Shown piece by piece: positions 52,027 to 63,419 of a stretch of 64,000 nt of DNA (positions within the stretch are counted from its first letter, which is position 1; each line of letters begins with the position of its first letter). Position numbers and translations under genes: made by a program. This stretch comes from Halichondria panicea (taxonomy: Eukaryota > Porifera > Demospongiae > Suberitida > Halichondriidae), in NCBI RefSeq assembly GCF_963675165.1, contig NC_087393.1:4768202-4832201 (forward strand), in the 5' to 3' direction. The notes under the pieces were generated by a model. It made no database searches, was not told the origin of the DNA, and was given only the letters and a program-made list of their open reading frames with translations.

Positions 52027-54986
52027 TTAAATTGTCTCATCACTACTCCTCACCAACGGTTGCCCTTCAGACACTTGAGTACCACTATGGAAGGGAGAAG
52101 TGCTGGAATATGACGGTGCAGAGCTCGAGGAGACATCACTTGTCTATATAACCAAAGGAATAACCTCTTTCAATTCAGACCAGACCCGCATGCATGCATA
52201 GCTGTTTTATATGCATGTCGAACTATATATAGTTTCTGCTCGATAATATGGTATATCTATCAGTATTAACATAATTATACGTATACATGCACCTTATCAT
52301 GCAACCTATATAATTGATATTTACGCGTGCATGATGGAAATGTATTAGAAGTGACTTTCTTAATCAGAGCCAATAATGATACATGAATTATATATATATT
52401 ATACCTCAGATAGTACTAGACTGGTCACCCTCTTGTCCATGTCTTCGAATTCGATGTGGTGGACTCTCTGAGATGGTTTAGTCCCTTGCTTGTCTGGAAC
52501 ATCTTTGTGATTATACTCGACTAGCAAAGATACTGCATGTGTGCTGTTGCTGCGTTGGGCTTTATGAAGCATTGTCCTTCTGTTCTTGTCTGTGTATATT
52601 TTATTGATGTCAACTTCATTTTGTTTCAGTAAATCTAGCACTGCTCTAAATGTATCCAACTCGTTAGAATCATCTGGAATACAGTTCATGAGATAGTGAA
52701 AAGGTGTGTGATCCTCTTCATCCAGAACTTGTATAGCAGGAAGGATATCGTGGTTACATGCGCCAATAACGATGTCAAGGAACCATGACCACATACCCTC
52801 TCTACAAGCAATGTGGAGAAGAGTGTTACTTCGGTCACCCAGATTAAAATTGATTCCTGTCAGATTGGATAGGACATTGTGCTGAACACACAGGTTAAAC
52901 AGTAGCTTGACTGCTGCACGGTGTTGCATTTCGAAAGCTAATTCGATGGGAGTTTTTCCTTTACCGTTTTTTGCACGCAGAATATAACTAATTTGCTGAG
53001 AATCTCCCTTGACGAAAAGACCTATCTTGTTTTGATCGACTCTAATCCCACTCTGAATAGCACTATGAACTGGCAAATCTTCATCCTTATCTGTTTTAAC
53101 AAGTTGTTCGGGAGGCATCTTAGAAATTATTTTCTTCATGTTTTCAAAAGTGAAAGATGTACTACTCCTAGCTAGGCCATGAGTTGCAGTTCCTCGGAAT
53201 TTCTTATCAAGTTTGTCAATTGAGTCTTGATACGTGTACCTCACATTGAGGGGATTATCATCCACCAGATCATCATAGTTTTCTTTTAGCCACGTCTCCC
53301 ACTTTAGACCCTGTATATAATTATATATATATACATAATATACTATAGAGCACTGTATATAGTGATATATCCTCGACAGTTGACATCTCACAACCATGAC
53401 GTGCTGTTGTACAAATTATGCAAACAACATGCAGTACATATAATATATATAATTATATATATATATATGCATGGGCGTTTCTAGAAAGTGCACAAAGCAG
53501 AGGGGTGCTGAAGTTTAACCTTGCGCAAGGTATGACCTCACATTGATTAGGTTGCGCCTTTTGTGGAATTCTATTTAACGTGACTTTGTAACTAGAGCAC
53601 TGAATTTGTGCTAACCCTGGACTATTTCACGTCTCACAACCAAGCAGGTAACGATACGATACGTACATGAACATGGAAGAGCTGCAATTACCTAAACATT
53701 GTAATGCAACTAACCTACTCACACAGTCTACAATATACTTATGTTACCATATACCTCTGATGCTTTCTCGTATTTCCAGAGATCTGATAGGAGAAACTCG
53801 TGCTCAGACAGGCGAACAACATTTTTGACTTTATCCTGCATTAATAGGATCTTGCATAAAGCTTAAGTGTATGGTACTAGTGAATGATGTGTAGATCTAT
53901 ATGTACTTAAGTTGAACAACTTTCCATAGATATGTTTAAACATCAGGCCCGGATCTAGGGGGTGGATTTCAGGGGTTGCAACCCCCCAAACACACAAAAA
54001 CTAGCTCAACCTACACTCGTGTTGCTTGTGGCTATGAGCAATGTGGTTAACAGGGCTGCATCCAGGATTTTGGATCAGGGGGGGCGAATTGGGCAATTTA
54101 AAAATGTAGGAGGGGCGAAGTCATCAGAATTATAGCAGTACAAATGAATCTGCCAGATCCTAGGGGGGGGGGGGCGAACTGTGCCCGGGGGGGGGGCGAA
54201 TTACCCCCTCGCCCCCCCTCAATGAAGGCCTGGTTAACTTACAAGCTGTGAACTACTATCTGTTGACATGAGTACAAGTCCAGGACACACTAAGTATATT
54301 ATAGTAAATACACATTCATTCCACACATGTATTATGTATATACATGACAAGGCACCTAGCTGTAGTAGACAGTTAGATTTGTAAGTATATTTTGTGCACG
54401 TTTACTATGATGTCAATTTCAATTAAGGGGCATGGTCAAATTTTGCGCGCGCTTTTGTTTTATAACCCCCCTATAAATTTTTGCCTGAATCCGCCCCCGA
54501 ATATCCTCATAATTAGACTCACTGATATACCCTCGACAGCTACACAACCATGACACGCTGTTGTACAAATTATGCGGCAAAAAACATGCAGTACACATGC
54601 ACATATATATATATATATACGTTCCTCGCACAAGGTATGACCATTAATTAGGTTGCGCCTTTTGCGGAATTCTGTTTAACGTGACTTATAGTAATAACAG
54701 TTAAGAGCCAGGGTTGCAAGTTTGTGTATAATTATAGAATAGAAATTACCTTTTCTAATAACACTCTGTGAGGGAAAGCAAAACATGGGGAGAGGCATCA
54801 TCATAAAATATTCGTAAATAGTGTGCACGAAAGTAACCCTAATAAAAATGCACACTGTATATACGAAGTACAAACCTCTTCACTCTGACTCAGAGTCTGA
54901 GTCTCACTTGGGATGGTAGAGCTAGCCTGTGATGTTTGGTTCTGGTCCTGATCATCAAGTACCGGAGATATCGATGGTGTGGCCAT
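52027..54986 (-). CDS. Ankyrin-repeat protein 2 of the tandem family (4 exons)
   Basis: Exons 54986-54876, 53835-53755, 53310-52405 and 52143-52027 are in phase and give 404 residues. Sequence is almost identical to ankyrin gene 1 through the repeats and through the introns. Differences cluster at the 3' end. Exon 3 reads on through a second HHIE motif to DMDKRVTSLVLSE, whereas gene 1 uses a donor immediately after HHIE. The last exon encodes a different Ser-rich tail (TSDVSSSSAPSYSSTSPFHS then QPLVRSSDETI). Both genes look intact. Gene 1 has KQVQ where this copy has a four-residue gap near the fourth repeat. Function unknown. Confidence 0.82.
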
Positions 54987-55674
54987 TCTAGATAAACTCA
55001 CAAAAAAGAGTTGACAAAAACTGTTCTTGGCATTGATTGGCTTCTCTATCTGGCATGCGCATAGCCTTCTTTTCCAGGCCAGAGTCTAGTTAGCCACAAG
55101 ACCAGTTAGATTTGTAATCGGCCTAGATTCGAGGCTAGAGTCTAGCCATCAACCAACTTCTTCTATTAAAAAAAATCGGCCTGGGACCGAGACTAGCATG
55201 CACAATGCTGGAAGAGCCACGCCCATAAAAAAATTTATGTTAGGCCGTGTTTTCTCCATTGTAACCATCACAGGCACTTCCGTACCGGTATATTAGAGAA
55301 ATATCGTCCTGGAAATGGCCATAAGAAACTTTGTTGTTTTGGTGTGTGTTCATAGCAGCAGGTATAACTTCCAGGAAAAAACAATTGTGTATTAATATTA
55401 ATTTTATAAGTCATTTTCGTGGCGTTTGGTATTTGTGCTCAGGGAGTCAACCTTTTGCCCCCCCCTCCCCCGAAAGTTACTCGATATACATTATTAGGTT
55501 AATTAGAGGTCAATTTGAAAACTCAAAGAGAGAAAAACTGTATTTTATATGCATACATTGTCTAGGTGCTACCAAGGGCGTATACACAGAAGATTCTCTG
55601 TATATGCCCTTGGTGCTACAAAATGAAATTATAATAAGAAGGAAAAATTACAAGAGGGGAAAATTGAATACGTG

Positions 55675-56160
55675 CTATGATTGTTTGTCTGTATTTCTGG
55701 CTTTCCTTTTTGCCATCCATTCATTGAGAGTGTCTGCCATTTCTGTGATTGACCAGTCGGGTCCTCCAGGTAGTAGGTCCTGCTCGGCTGCAGGGGTGGG
55801 GAGGGGACGAGACAGAGAGTATTAATACCCTCGGCAAGTTTACATGAGGATTAACCTAAAGACTACACATGGGCTGGGTAGGAATCGAGCAATTTCCTCA
55901 GCAAGTTTGCTACGAAACAATCAAAATTAACCTAAGAACAATACATAGGCTGCAGGTAGAGCTATGGAAAAATCAATAAAGTATGTATAAGCTAGGCACA
56001 AAAGAGTATGCTTACTACAGTCAGTCATGCAGACAAAATGCACTTCATTTTCGCCTATAAACTCCAGTTCTTGACCTCTATGGTCATATAGAATCTGACA
56101 GAGGCACCTCTCCCTTGAGGTCCATATTGACACATAGTAGAGCTTTGGCTTGTCAGTCAA
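55675..56160 (-). CDS. Unrecognised 85-residue protein, copy 2 (2 exons)
   Basis: Exons 56160-56016 and 55787-55675 have the same structure as copy 1. Changes include Gln-Thr to Gln-Ile after CLC and Tyr to Cys at the exon junction; the second exon appears identical. The spliced frame is intact. The product is not recognised. Confidence 0.6.
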
Positions 56161-56315
56161 AATGAACGTCGCCTCTTACTGAACAGACCCTATACACATG
56201 TAGGTGCATGGAAACACAATTAACCCTGTGCATCACACAGGCTATTTGCAATACATCTACATTGTACTGCCTTTTATACACACACACGCATTACCACCAC
56301 TACATACACATGTGC

Positions 56316-58053
56316 GAAACCACTAACTCCACAAAATGGTTGCCCAGAGTCTTGAGCTTGTGCACAAAGGCTGGACTCTGATGGAGAAAGTAACTGAGAG
56401 GGTTGGGAACTGGCTGAGTCTGCAGGGAGAGAATAGTAACAACTATTATAAACCAGTACATGTACACAAGGAACTAGCGGACACAGTATGATCACACTAT
56501 AACACGTAACAAGAGTCTTGCACAGATTATTACCATTGCTGACCTCGTAATGATAGTCCATGCATGTCAAATCCCCCAGCACTCGTCACCTCTGATCTTG
56601 CAGGATCAGTCCCTGTGAATGAATTAACCGTATACCGTATAGCGGGTTATTTTCGTATTTCGTATTGTAGAGCATCACACCACAATACGTTGAACGTCAC
56701 TATCCTGAGCTGTACTAAATACAAAATATTTAATTGGACAATTCATACGAAAACTTGCACTAACAAAAATTCCCCGCTACTATACGGTATCTTCGTTAAT
56801 TTGATTTATTGTTTTTACCTAAATCAGTACAAGTATTGTAACTAAGCATCCCTCCACTCACAGCTCCTATCATGATTCTGAAGAGAAGCCATCTGTTGGC
56901 CCACACTGCTACCCAGGGAGTGGGTGTGCCTCGGGGAAACTGCCTCAGGCTAAATAGAGGCACCATGATCAGCGCTAGGAATCCAATCTCAAGAAGCTGG
57001 GCCTCTCAACATGTGTGAAGGGACTGTGTGTGAAATGACAATACAATATGTGTAGCAGACAAAATATGAAATAAACGACAAGATGACTACTATCAGTATG
57101 GATGTGTGTTGTGTGTATGTACAATAAAAATGACAAGTTCCAATAGTGCAAGCTAGGCTGGAGAGAGCAGCAGGTGGGAGGTAGGCATCACTAACTCTCA
57201 AATACAGCAACTACAGGGCAAGATGGACTAAATGACAAGACTACTGCCTTTGCAAGTTTAGAACTTCAATGCTGATAATGAAATCTCACAATAGCCTCTA
57301 GAGTCACATGAAATAATGCAGCAATTTGATTGGACGACTCACCAAAGGCATATCAGATCTGCCCCACGAATACAAGAGAGTGGTACAAAACTCTCAACAC
57401 AACAAAGATGAGCACATTTCCTGATCCCAGAAACAATAAGATGGCCGAGAGTGATATTCCGAGGTAAGCCACCAAGTCTAGAGTGAGGTCAACATAGTGT
57501 TCAGAGATCCACCAAAACAAACTGGGCCCTTTCAAGAATGCATCCATGGTAACAGTCGAGTTAGCGGGCACCTGAAATAGGTAAAAATATCATGAAGTAA
57601 CCTGTTGGTCCACATTTAATTTAGCGTGAATTTAGAGATTCGCAAATGCAAATGCAAAAATTGTGTAGCATATTTATAAATGGAGAAAGAATGCACAATT
57701 GCTTCTCACTCACTTCCAGAGCCGTTTTGATTCTGGAATAGAACACTGGAATGGGGAGTAGACCGTTGGCACCGATAAGTTCCTTGTTCTGGTTCAGTGG
57801 CACCAGGAATGCTACCACTGTGTGCGTGCGTGTGTGTGTGTGTGCGTGTGTGTGTGCATGCATGTACTGAGCTGATTGACAGTTGCTCACAATAGACAAA
57901 GCCAATGGATCGAGTAAACACGATCCTGGTAAGCCAGTAGGTCCCAGCATCCATCTCAAGATGCTGCTCCACTGGAGCCTCTTTCTCTCTCACTTCATCT
58001 TCAGCAGGCTTTCTACTAGCAGCAACAGCTCGTCTTCGCACAGAGGAAGACAT
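56316..58053 (-). pseudogene. LMF1 5'-half pseudogene in unit 3
   Basis: Copies of LMF1 exons are present: start 58053, then about 57794-57715, 57573-57345, 57005-56862, the short GLIK exon region and part of the next exon. The third copied exon carries a nonsense change (TGG to TGA, in QIWYAF) and the downstream exons are missing. It cannot make LMF1. The MITE at 56632 interrupts the intron next to the GLIK exon. Confidence 0.85.
56632..56790. mobile_element. MITE, about 158 bp, subfamily 1, unit 3 only
   Basis: Ends TACCGTATAGCGGGTTATTT and CCCCGCTACTATACGGTA. The equivalent intron of the parental LMF1 (about 39620-39660) lacks it, so it inserted after the duplication or was lost from the parent. 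Confidence 0.85.
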
Positions 58054-58236
58054 CTCTTCACAACCCTCAGCAGGTCCATGTGGGTATGGACTATCTTTCG
58101 AAAATTGGCCACAAGATTTTAGCATAGTTTGGTAAAGATCATTAGTGGAGGACACCTTTTATGGAGATGTGTCAAGTGCTGGAAGAGTTGTCCTGCAAAA
58201 CACAAGCCATCACTGTTCTGCACTGCAGCAATAATT

Positions 58237-59067
58237 ATGGAGACTCAAGTTGTCCAGATTCTGCTGTTGTGTATTGTGTCCACCTGCTGGGGACAGCAAG
58301 GTAATCCTGTGCTTATTGATAGACTAGAGGTGCTATGAACTTGATTTTAATCAGATAGAACAGTTCTATCTATGTTTTAATTAACCTGAACAGCCTCACT
58401 GACCCCCTGGGCCCATGGGATCCTATCGTCACCACTAACAATATGGAGATCCACATCACTGACGTTGGAGAAGATGGTAGTCTGCCCTCTCCGGCTCGCC
58501 TGTCACATTGACCTCACTACCTAGTATGAGATCAGGTGGCTTATACTGCACCGGATGTGGAAATGCCCTAATTTTTGTTATTTTCCCTAAGCTAACCCAA
58601 ACCCCTCCCTCTTCAAAATAACATCCGGTGCCGTATATGCCACCTGACCCGGACCCGTATGGCTGAGAACAATGGTCAGGGAGGACTGGGACAGTGGACA
58701 TATCCTGATGGGAGTGTGTTACTGAACACTGCTGCATCATACCAACTCAACCTGGGTGAGTGGAACAAAATTAATTATTATCATTGCCGTACTTCTGTAT
58801 TTTATGTCAGCCACGTGTTCACCTTCTTCATGAGTTCATGAAACTACCTATCCCCCTCCCCCTACAATTGCACCAGATGTTCTGGTAATCTCCAGGCCAT
58901 TTAATGGTGGATCCAGACCAGTGGCCTCGGATGCAGCCAGTTACAAGTGCTTCAATCCCACAAAAATTAATACCGACCACCATGTTGGTTTCATACACTC
59001 TGATTGGAGTGTCAGTCAGTTAGGACTTGTGGGAGTTATGGAGCTCATCAACAGCTGCAGTGTGTGA
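58237..59067 (+). pseudogene. Ig-domain gene, copy D
   Basis: Exon 1 at 58237 encodes METQVVQILLLCIVSTCWGQ. Relative to copy A it has two extra bases after ACCCC, which opens the frame leading to LRLACHIDLTT but loses GPWxPIVTTNN. The Ig tryptophan piece (LGQWTYPDGSVLL) and tail piece (IAPDVLVISRPFNGGSRPVA then SYKCFNPTKINTDHHVGF) are present. The tail frame stays open to a stop at 59067, unlike copy A. The MITE at 58522-58659 still splits the domain. Coding status is doubtful. Confidence 0.5.
58522..58659. mobile_element. MITE inside Ig-like gene copy D
   Basis: Same element and site as 41380-41515, with a few base changes in the arms. Confidence 0.75.
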
Positions 59068-59497
59068 GCGCAAAGAAATAGTTGAATGCCTTAATGCATA
59101 CAATGGCAAGTATATAGAGATTGATCAATAATATTGTGACTCATGCATATATATACTCCATATTTTGCAGATGGTCATTAATTGATGTGGCACTATAAGA
59201 GCTGCATGGTGACTGTGGGTATACCCATATAATATAGGCCCTTATATGGGAAGATTCAGACGAGGACCTCTATACTTATATGGAATGGTGAGAATTTCCT
59301 GTTCTCAGCACTGCGCCCACAATAAATGAGTGTAGGCTTACTGTATACTTAAACTGTTTGTAATACCACCACAAAGATACTGAAGTTATTCTATATGACA
59401 ACCACAATCATGTTTACTGTATATACCCAGCTGTTTGTAACTGTCTGCACCGTCTATATATATGCATGGCAACCCACATGCACCTGTTACATTGAGA

Positions 59498-60376
59498 TCT
59501 ACGGTGGCCCTGAGTGCTACTCTAGTTGGGAGTTGGCAGTTGCTAGTTGGGTGTTGGTAGTTGGCAGTTGGTAGTTGGCAGTTAGCAGTTGGGAGTTGGC
59601 AGTTGGTAGTTGGGAGTTGGCAGTTGGGAGTTCGTGACCTTTAAACTTTGTAACGAACTAATGCCAGGAATTATTCTGTTTCTCTAAGCCTTCATTGATG
59701 GGGGCAAGCCCTACCTAATGTACATTGTATAGTGGACACACGTTAGTGCTGTCTGAGGCCAGCAAAGACTACATCTTCTACACCAGTTAGCAAATGTTGT
59801 ATATATAGATCTTTGCACTGCCTCTAATCGTTTAACCATAACTTTAAATGGCCTCAATAGAATTAAAAGAGCCATGCAAAACCTGTTTCTATATTGCCCC
59901 CCCCCCCTCCCTACTGCATGGGATCCGGGAATATAGGTGCATGGGGATTAGACTTGAAATTACCTCCCTACCTAGATGTGTACATATAAGATTAATATTG
60001 CCGTCTTAGGCCAGCTAGATATCTATTGGTGTCAGTATCATAATTTTAACTTACATAAAAGCCGGCTAATGTTGAAAGGTTACGAACTGCCAACTACCAA
60101 CTCCCAACTACCAACTCCCAACTGCCAACTCCCAACTACCAACTCCCAACTGCCAACTGCCAACTCCCAACTCCCAACTGCCAACTGCCAACTACGCGTT
60201 TAAACTATCAATCAGCAACTGCGAACTACCAACTACGCATTTGAACTATCTTAGTAGCAACTGCGAACTACCAACTACGCATTTGAACTATCAAGTAGCA
60301 ACTGCGAACTATCAACTAGGCATTTGAACTATCAAGTATGAACTATCAACTAGAGTAGCACTCAGGGCCACCGTAT
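59498..60376. mobile_element. Foldback element of short tandem repeats, copy D
   Basis: Same ends and site as 42342-43260. The repeat number differs: the left arm has one extra GTTGGTAGTTGGCA-type unit, and the right arm lacks one of the GCATTTGAACTATC units. The terminal repeats are intact. Confidence 0.8.
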
Positions 60377-61298
60377 AGAGATCACTATATCTACACTGTG
60401 TGTACATCAATACACAGATACTGTAGTATGGCAACTGCATGTTGTTACAGCTTGACCACTATTTTCACTATTGATATATTTTAAGCCTGAGTGTGTTCTT
60501 TCCCTTGCAGAACTCATGCTGGACTGTTGGAGGAGGAATCAAGTGGATTGCTCTGTCATCCATGAGAAGCTGGCCTATTCATGAGTTCATAATTAGTTTG
60601 ATTGTCATGTTGCTTCTTTAATATACCACATGCATGCATGCTTGAGCTACATCATATTATACATATTACATGCATGTATGTACGTACATGTGTCTCTTTA
60701 TATGCATGGCTCTCTATGGCTCTATGTATAATTATAATTATGATCATTTGTGTGCTATTTTCACTGCAGAATCTGTTGGCCGGTCGCTCAATCAATTACT
60801 GTTCTATAATTATAGCACTAACACTCATCATGACACTCCAAACCTTTTATTGATCGTTTTTCAATCACGCTTCATCTATTTTTTTGACCGTGTATAGTTA
60901 GTTTTTTCTTCAGTGTCTCAGTCATCTCTCTTGTTATCTTATCAAGCTAGTCTATATAGGACCCACATGAAAAGCCACAACTTTGTGGATGTGGTATTCC
61001 TAATATTATCTATCTATCAAGTCGTGTTACACATTTGGACTTGAAATTTTAACTTGACAATTGCATTGATTAACAGACAAAATAATACAGGTAGTACTGC
61101 ATGGCTATATAATAAATGGACTCTTAATATAATAACAATATCACACCTAATAAGCAGACACGATTTTATGCATGCCGAGTTCAAATTGCATGCATGATAA
61201 CGTATATATAACAAAAATTATTTACAAAGCTGCATTCTTGTACATGCACAAAGTCATGTGTTCGATGGAGATAACAAACAAATTAAATTGTCTCATCA
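60377..61298. other. Remainder of copy D, exon-like pieces
   Basis: Collinear with 43261-44160: acceptor-like TTCCCTTGCAG near 60500 and TTTTCACTGCAG near 60760, then the AT-rich 3' flank of the ankyrin family. No intact gene is recognised. Confidence 0.4.
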
Positions 61299-61764
61299 CT
61301 ATATACTACTACTCCTCACCGATCGTTTCCCTTCAAACACTTGAGTACCACTATGGAAGGGAGAAGTGCAGGAATATGACTGTGCAGAGCTCGAGGAGGC
61401 ATCACTTGCCTATATAACCAAAAGAATAACCTCTTTCAGTTTAGACCAGACCCGCATGCATGCATGCATATAGCTGTTTTATATGCATGTCGAACTATAT
61501 ATAGTTTCTGCTCGATAATAATGGTATATCTATCAGTATTAACATATATATATACGTATATACATGCACCTTATCATGCAACTGATGACTGCATGCAACC
61601 TATACAATTGATATTTACGCGTGCATGATGGAAATGTATTAGAAGTGAGTTTCTTAATCAGAGCCAATAATGATACATGAATCATAATTATATATATCAT
61701 ACCTCTGATAGCACTAGACTGGCAACTCTCTTGTCCATGTCTTTGATGTGGTGGACTCTCTGAA
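61299..61764 (-). pseudogene. Truncated ankyrin-family 3' end
   Basis: The last-exon copy at 61409-61299 reads ASDASSSSAQSYSCTSPFHS and on to a stop. The upstream exon survives only as RVHHIKDMDKRVASLVLSE near 61703-61764, where it breaks into a repeated copy of the downstream flank (from about 61765). The ankyrin repeats and promoter are absent. Confidence 0.75.
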
Positions 61765-62058
61765 ACGATTGACAGACAAAATAAGTATATAGTTTAGTAT
61801 ATACTGGGTAATACACTATAGTCAATATCACACCTAATAAGCAGACACGATTTGATGCATGCAGTTCAGGTTGCATGATAACGTATAAAATTATATATAC
61901 AGTATTAACAAAAATTATTTACAAGGCTGCATTCTTGTACATGCACAAAGTCAATAAATGTGTTTAATTAATGGAGATAACAAACAAATTAAGTTTTCTT
62001 ATCACTCACCTGCAGTGAAATGGAAAAGTTTAATTCAATTATGTATATTTACATGTAT
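61765..62058. other. Second copy of ankyrin 3' flank
   Basis: Matches 61070-61290 and 44000-44240 (ACAGACAAAATAA, CACCTAATAAGCAGACACGA, ACAAGGCTGCATTCTTGTAC). Non-coding; marks a duplication join. Confidence 0.6.
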
Positions 62059-62260
62059 AGCGTATAGCGCAAAATTTTCGAGGGGCTTAATTTTTGCTGA
62101 TTTCGTGAGTTAGCAAACCTACACGAAAACTGTTCTTTATCTGCTATAACGTGCAAAGATTAAAGGCGTGGCTTCCGGTAAGCAATCATTCCGCGAACAT
62201 TGTGCAATGAAATGCTTTTAGAGGCCATTCCATAAGTGCCTCGAACATTTCGTGCTATAC
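62059..62260. mobile_element. MITE-like element, about 200 bp, subfamily 2
   Basis: The left end reads GCGTATAGCGCAAAATTTTC and the right end CCTCGAACATTTCGTGCTAT, imperfect inverted repeats. The interior contains TTTAGAGGCCATTC, shared in part with 34115-34309. Confidence 0.65.
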
Positions 62261-62266
62261 ATAATA

Positions 62267-62402
62267 GTTAGATACTGTTTAGTCGGTATCTATGGGAATT
62301 ATAAGCCCGCAGGCACTCGTAGTACCCTCGCTTCGCTCGGGATACTACAGCAGGCCTTTGGGCTTATAATTCCCATAGATACCTCCTAAACAGTATCTAA
62401 CG
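62267..62402. mobile_element. Long-armed hairpin element, about 136 bp
   Basis: Arms of about 42 bp, one beginning GTTAGATACTGTTTAG and the other ending CTAAACAGTATCTAAC, meet through TATGGGAATTATAAGCCC and its complement. An inner hairpin lies around TACCCTCGCTTCGCTCGGG. It could be a MITE, or the left terminus of the Crypton-like remnant next to it. Confidence 0.75.
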
Positions 62403-62442
62403 AGTTTAGTTGCTAGGTTCATTTCAAAAACTAACCGAAAGA

Positions 62443-63003
62443 ATGGCCGCGGACGAAGACCTAGGCCTAGACAAGCTCTTTTCTGAAGAAGTACTCGGCA
62501 TAATAATGACCGAGCCCATACACCCCGCCCTCTACGACATAAATGTGGAGGCGGAGCTGGCTACTCAGAACAAAGAAAGGAGGAGGAGCTGGACGAGCCA
62601 ACAGAACCTGCACAATCTTCTCTACCTAACTCAAAGCGAATGAAGCAAAGTGTCTGCAGGCCTCTTATCACGGCAGGTGCAGTGTACAGTTTGGATAGTG
62701 ATATCTGCATAAGGTGAATAGGAAATCCCGGGATTGACCTGTTCAAGGATGCTTGTTTTGCTGACTTTCGAGTGTGCCTAGACTCCGAAATGAAGCGCTT
62801 GCAGAGAGCTGGACTAGGGTCACAAAAGAAGGCTGAACCTCTAATACATACTCCGTGCAACTGCTGCTACTAGACTCTACAACGCTGGAGTGGACGAACA
62901 AATGATAACGGAAAAACAACTGGACACCGAAGCTTGGAAGGAGTTCGCAGCTACAAGAGAACTTCTGAGTGTCAAAAGAAGTCAGTTTCAGACATCCTCA
63001 ACA
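62443..63003 (+). mobile_element. Crypton-like tyrosine recombinase remnant
   Basis: Three pieces are in order. The frame 62443-62643 opens MAADEDLGLDKLFSEEVLGI and has no known domain. Near 62750-62870, ACFADFRVCLDSEMKRLQRA then AEPL is the pattern of the Crypton/ZMYM-type recombinase region. Near 62850-63000, RATAATRLYNAGVDEQMITE is the C-terminal recombinase block around the H-x-x-R motif, in another frame. The middle of the enzyme, including most catalytic positions and the tyrosine context, is missing. A DNA transposon of the tyrosine-recombinase class, dead by internal deletion and frame loss. Confidence 0.65.
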
Positions 63004-63419
63004 TAAAGCCAATTAACATATATACTGGCACACACTGATCACTCACAGATGGCAGTGCAACAAAACTCACAAACCAACTGCTGTCAATTTATGCCTCCAA
63101 ACTTTAACTTTAGTGCCTGCAACGTTATACCATCAATCTCTCTATATGCCTACATCCAACAACCAACGTATTAACAGCGACTGAACATTATAATTTTTTG
63201 TCATTACCAAAACAAAACAGTTACTTCTCTTTTTATAATACAATAATTATACAAAAAACATGTTTGAAAAACACAAAAATTAATAATGAATGGTTGTTGT
63301 GAACATGAAAATTACAGGTTTATATGAGAATTTACAGGTTAATATGGGAAATATAAACCCTGTACTGACCAATCAGATTGCTGGATTCTGGGCTACTAGT
63401 AACTAAGGTATACTATACA
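63004..63419. other. Non-coding flank of the Crypton remnant
   Basis: AT-rich DNA. Around 63310-63360 two phrases, TTTATATGAGAATTTACAGG and TTAATATGGGAAATATAAAC, may be the other end of the mobile insertion, since they loosely mirror the hairpin at 62267-62402. No gene is seen. Confidence 0.35.

Larger units (their letters stand above)
50166..56315. repeat. Segmental duplication unit 2
   Basis: It begins with a 100-bp remnant of an LMF1 exon and jumps at about 50355 to sequence equivalent to 41786. It thus lacks the LMF1 5' exons, signal-peptide exon and most Ig pieces. It then carries copy C, a MITE, ankyrin gene 2 and the second 85-residue gene. Confidence 0.8.
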
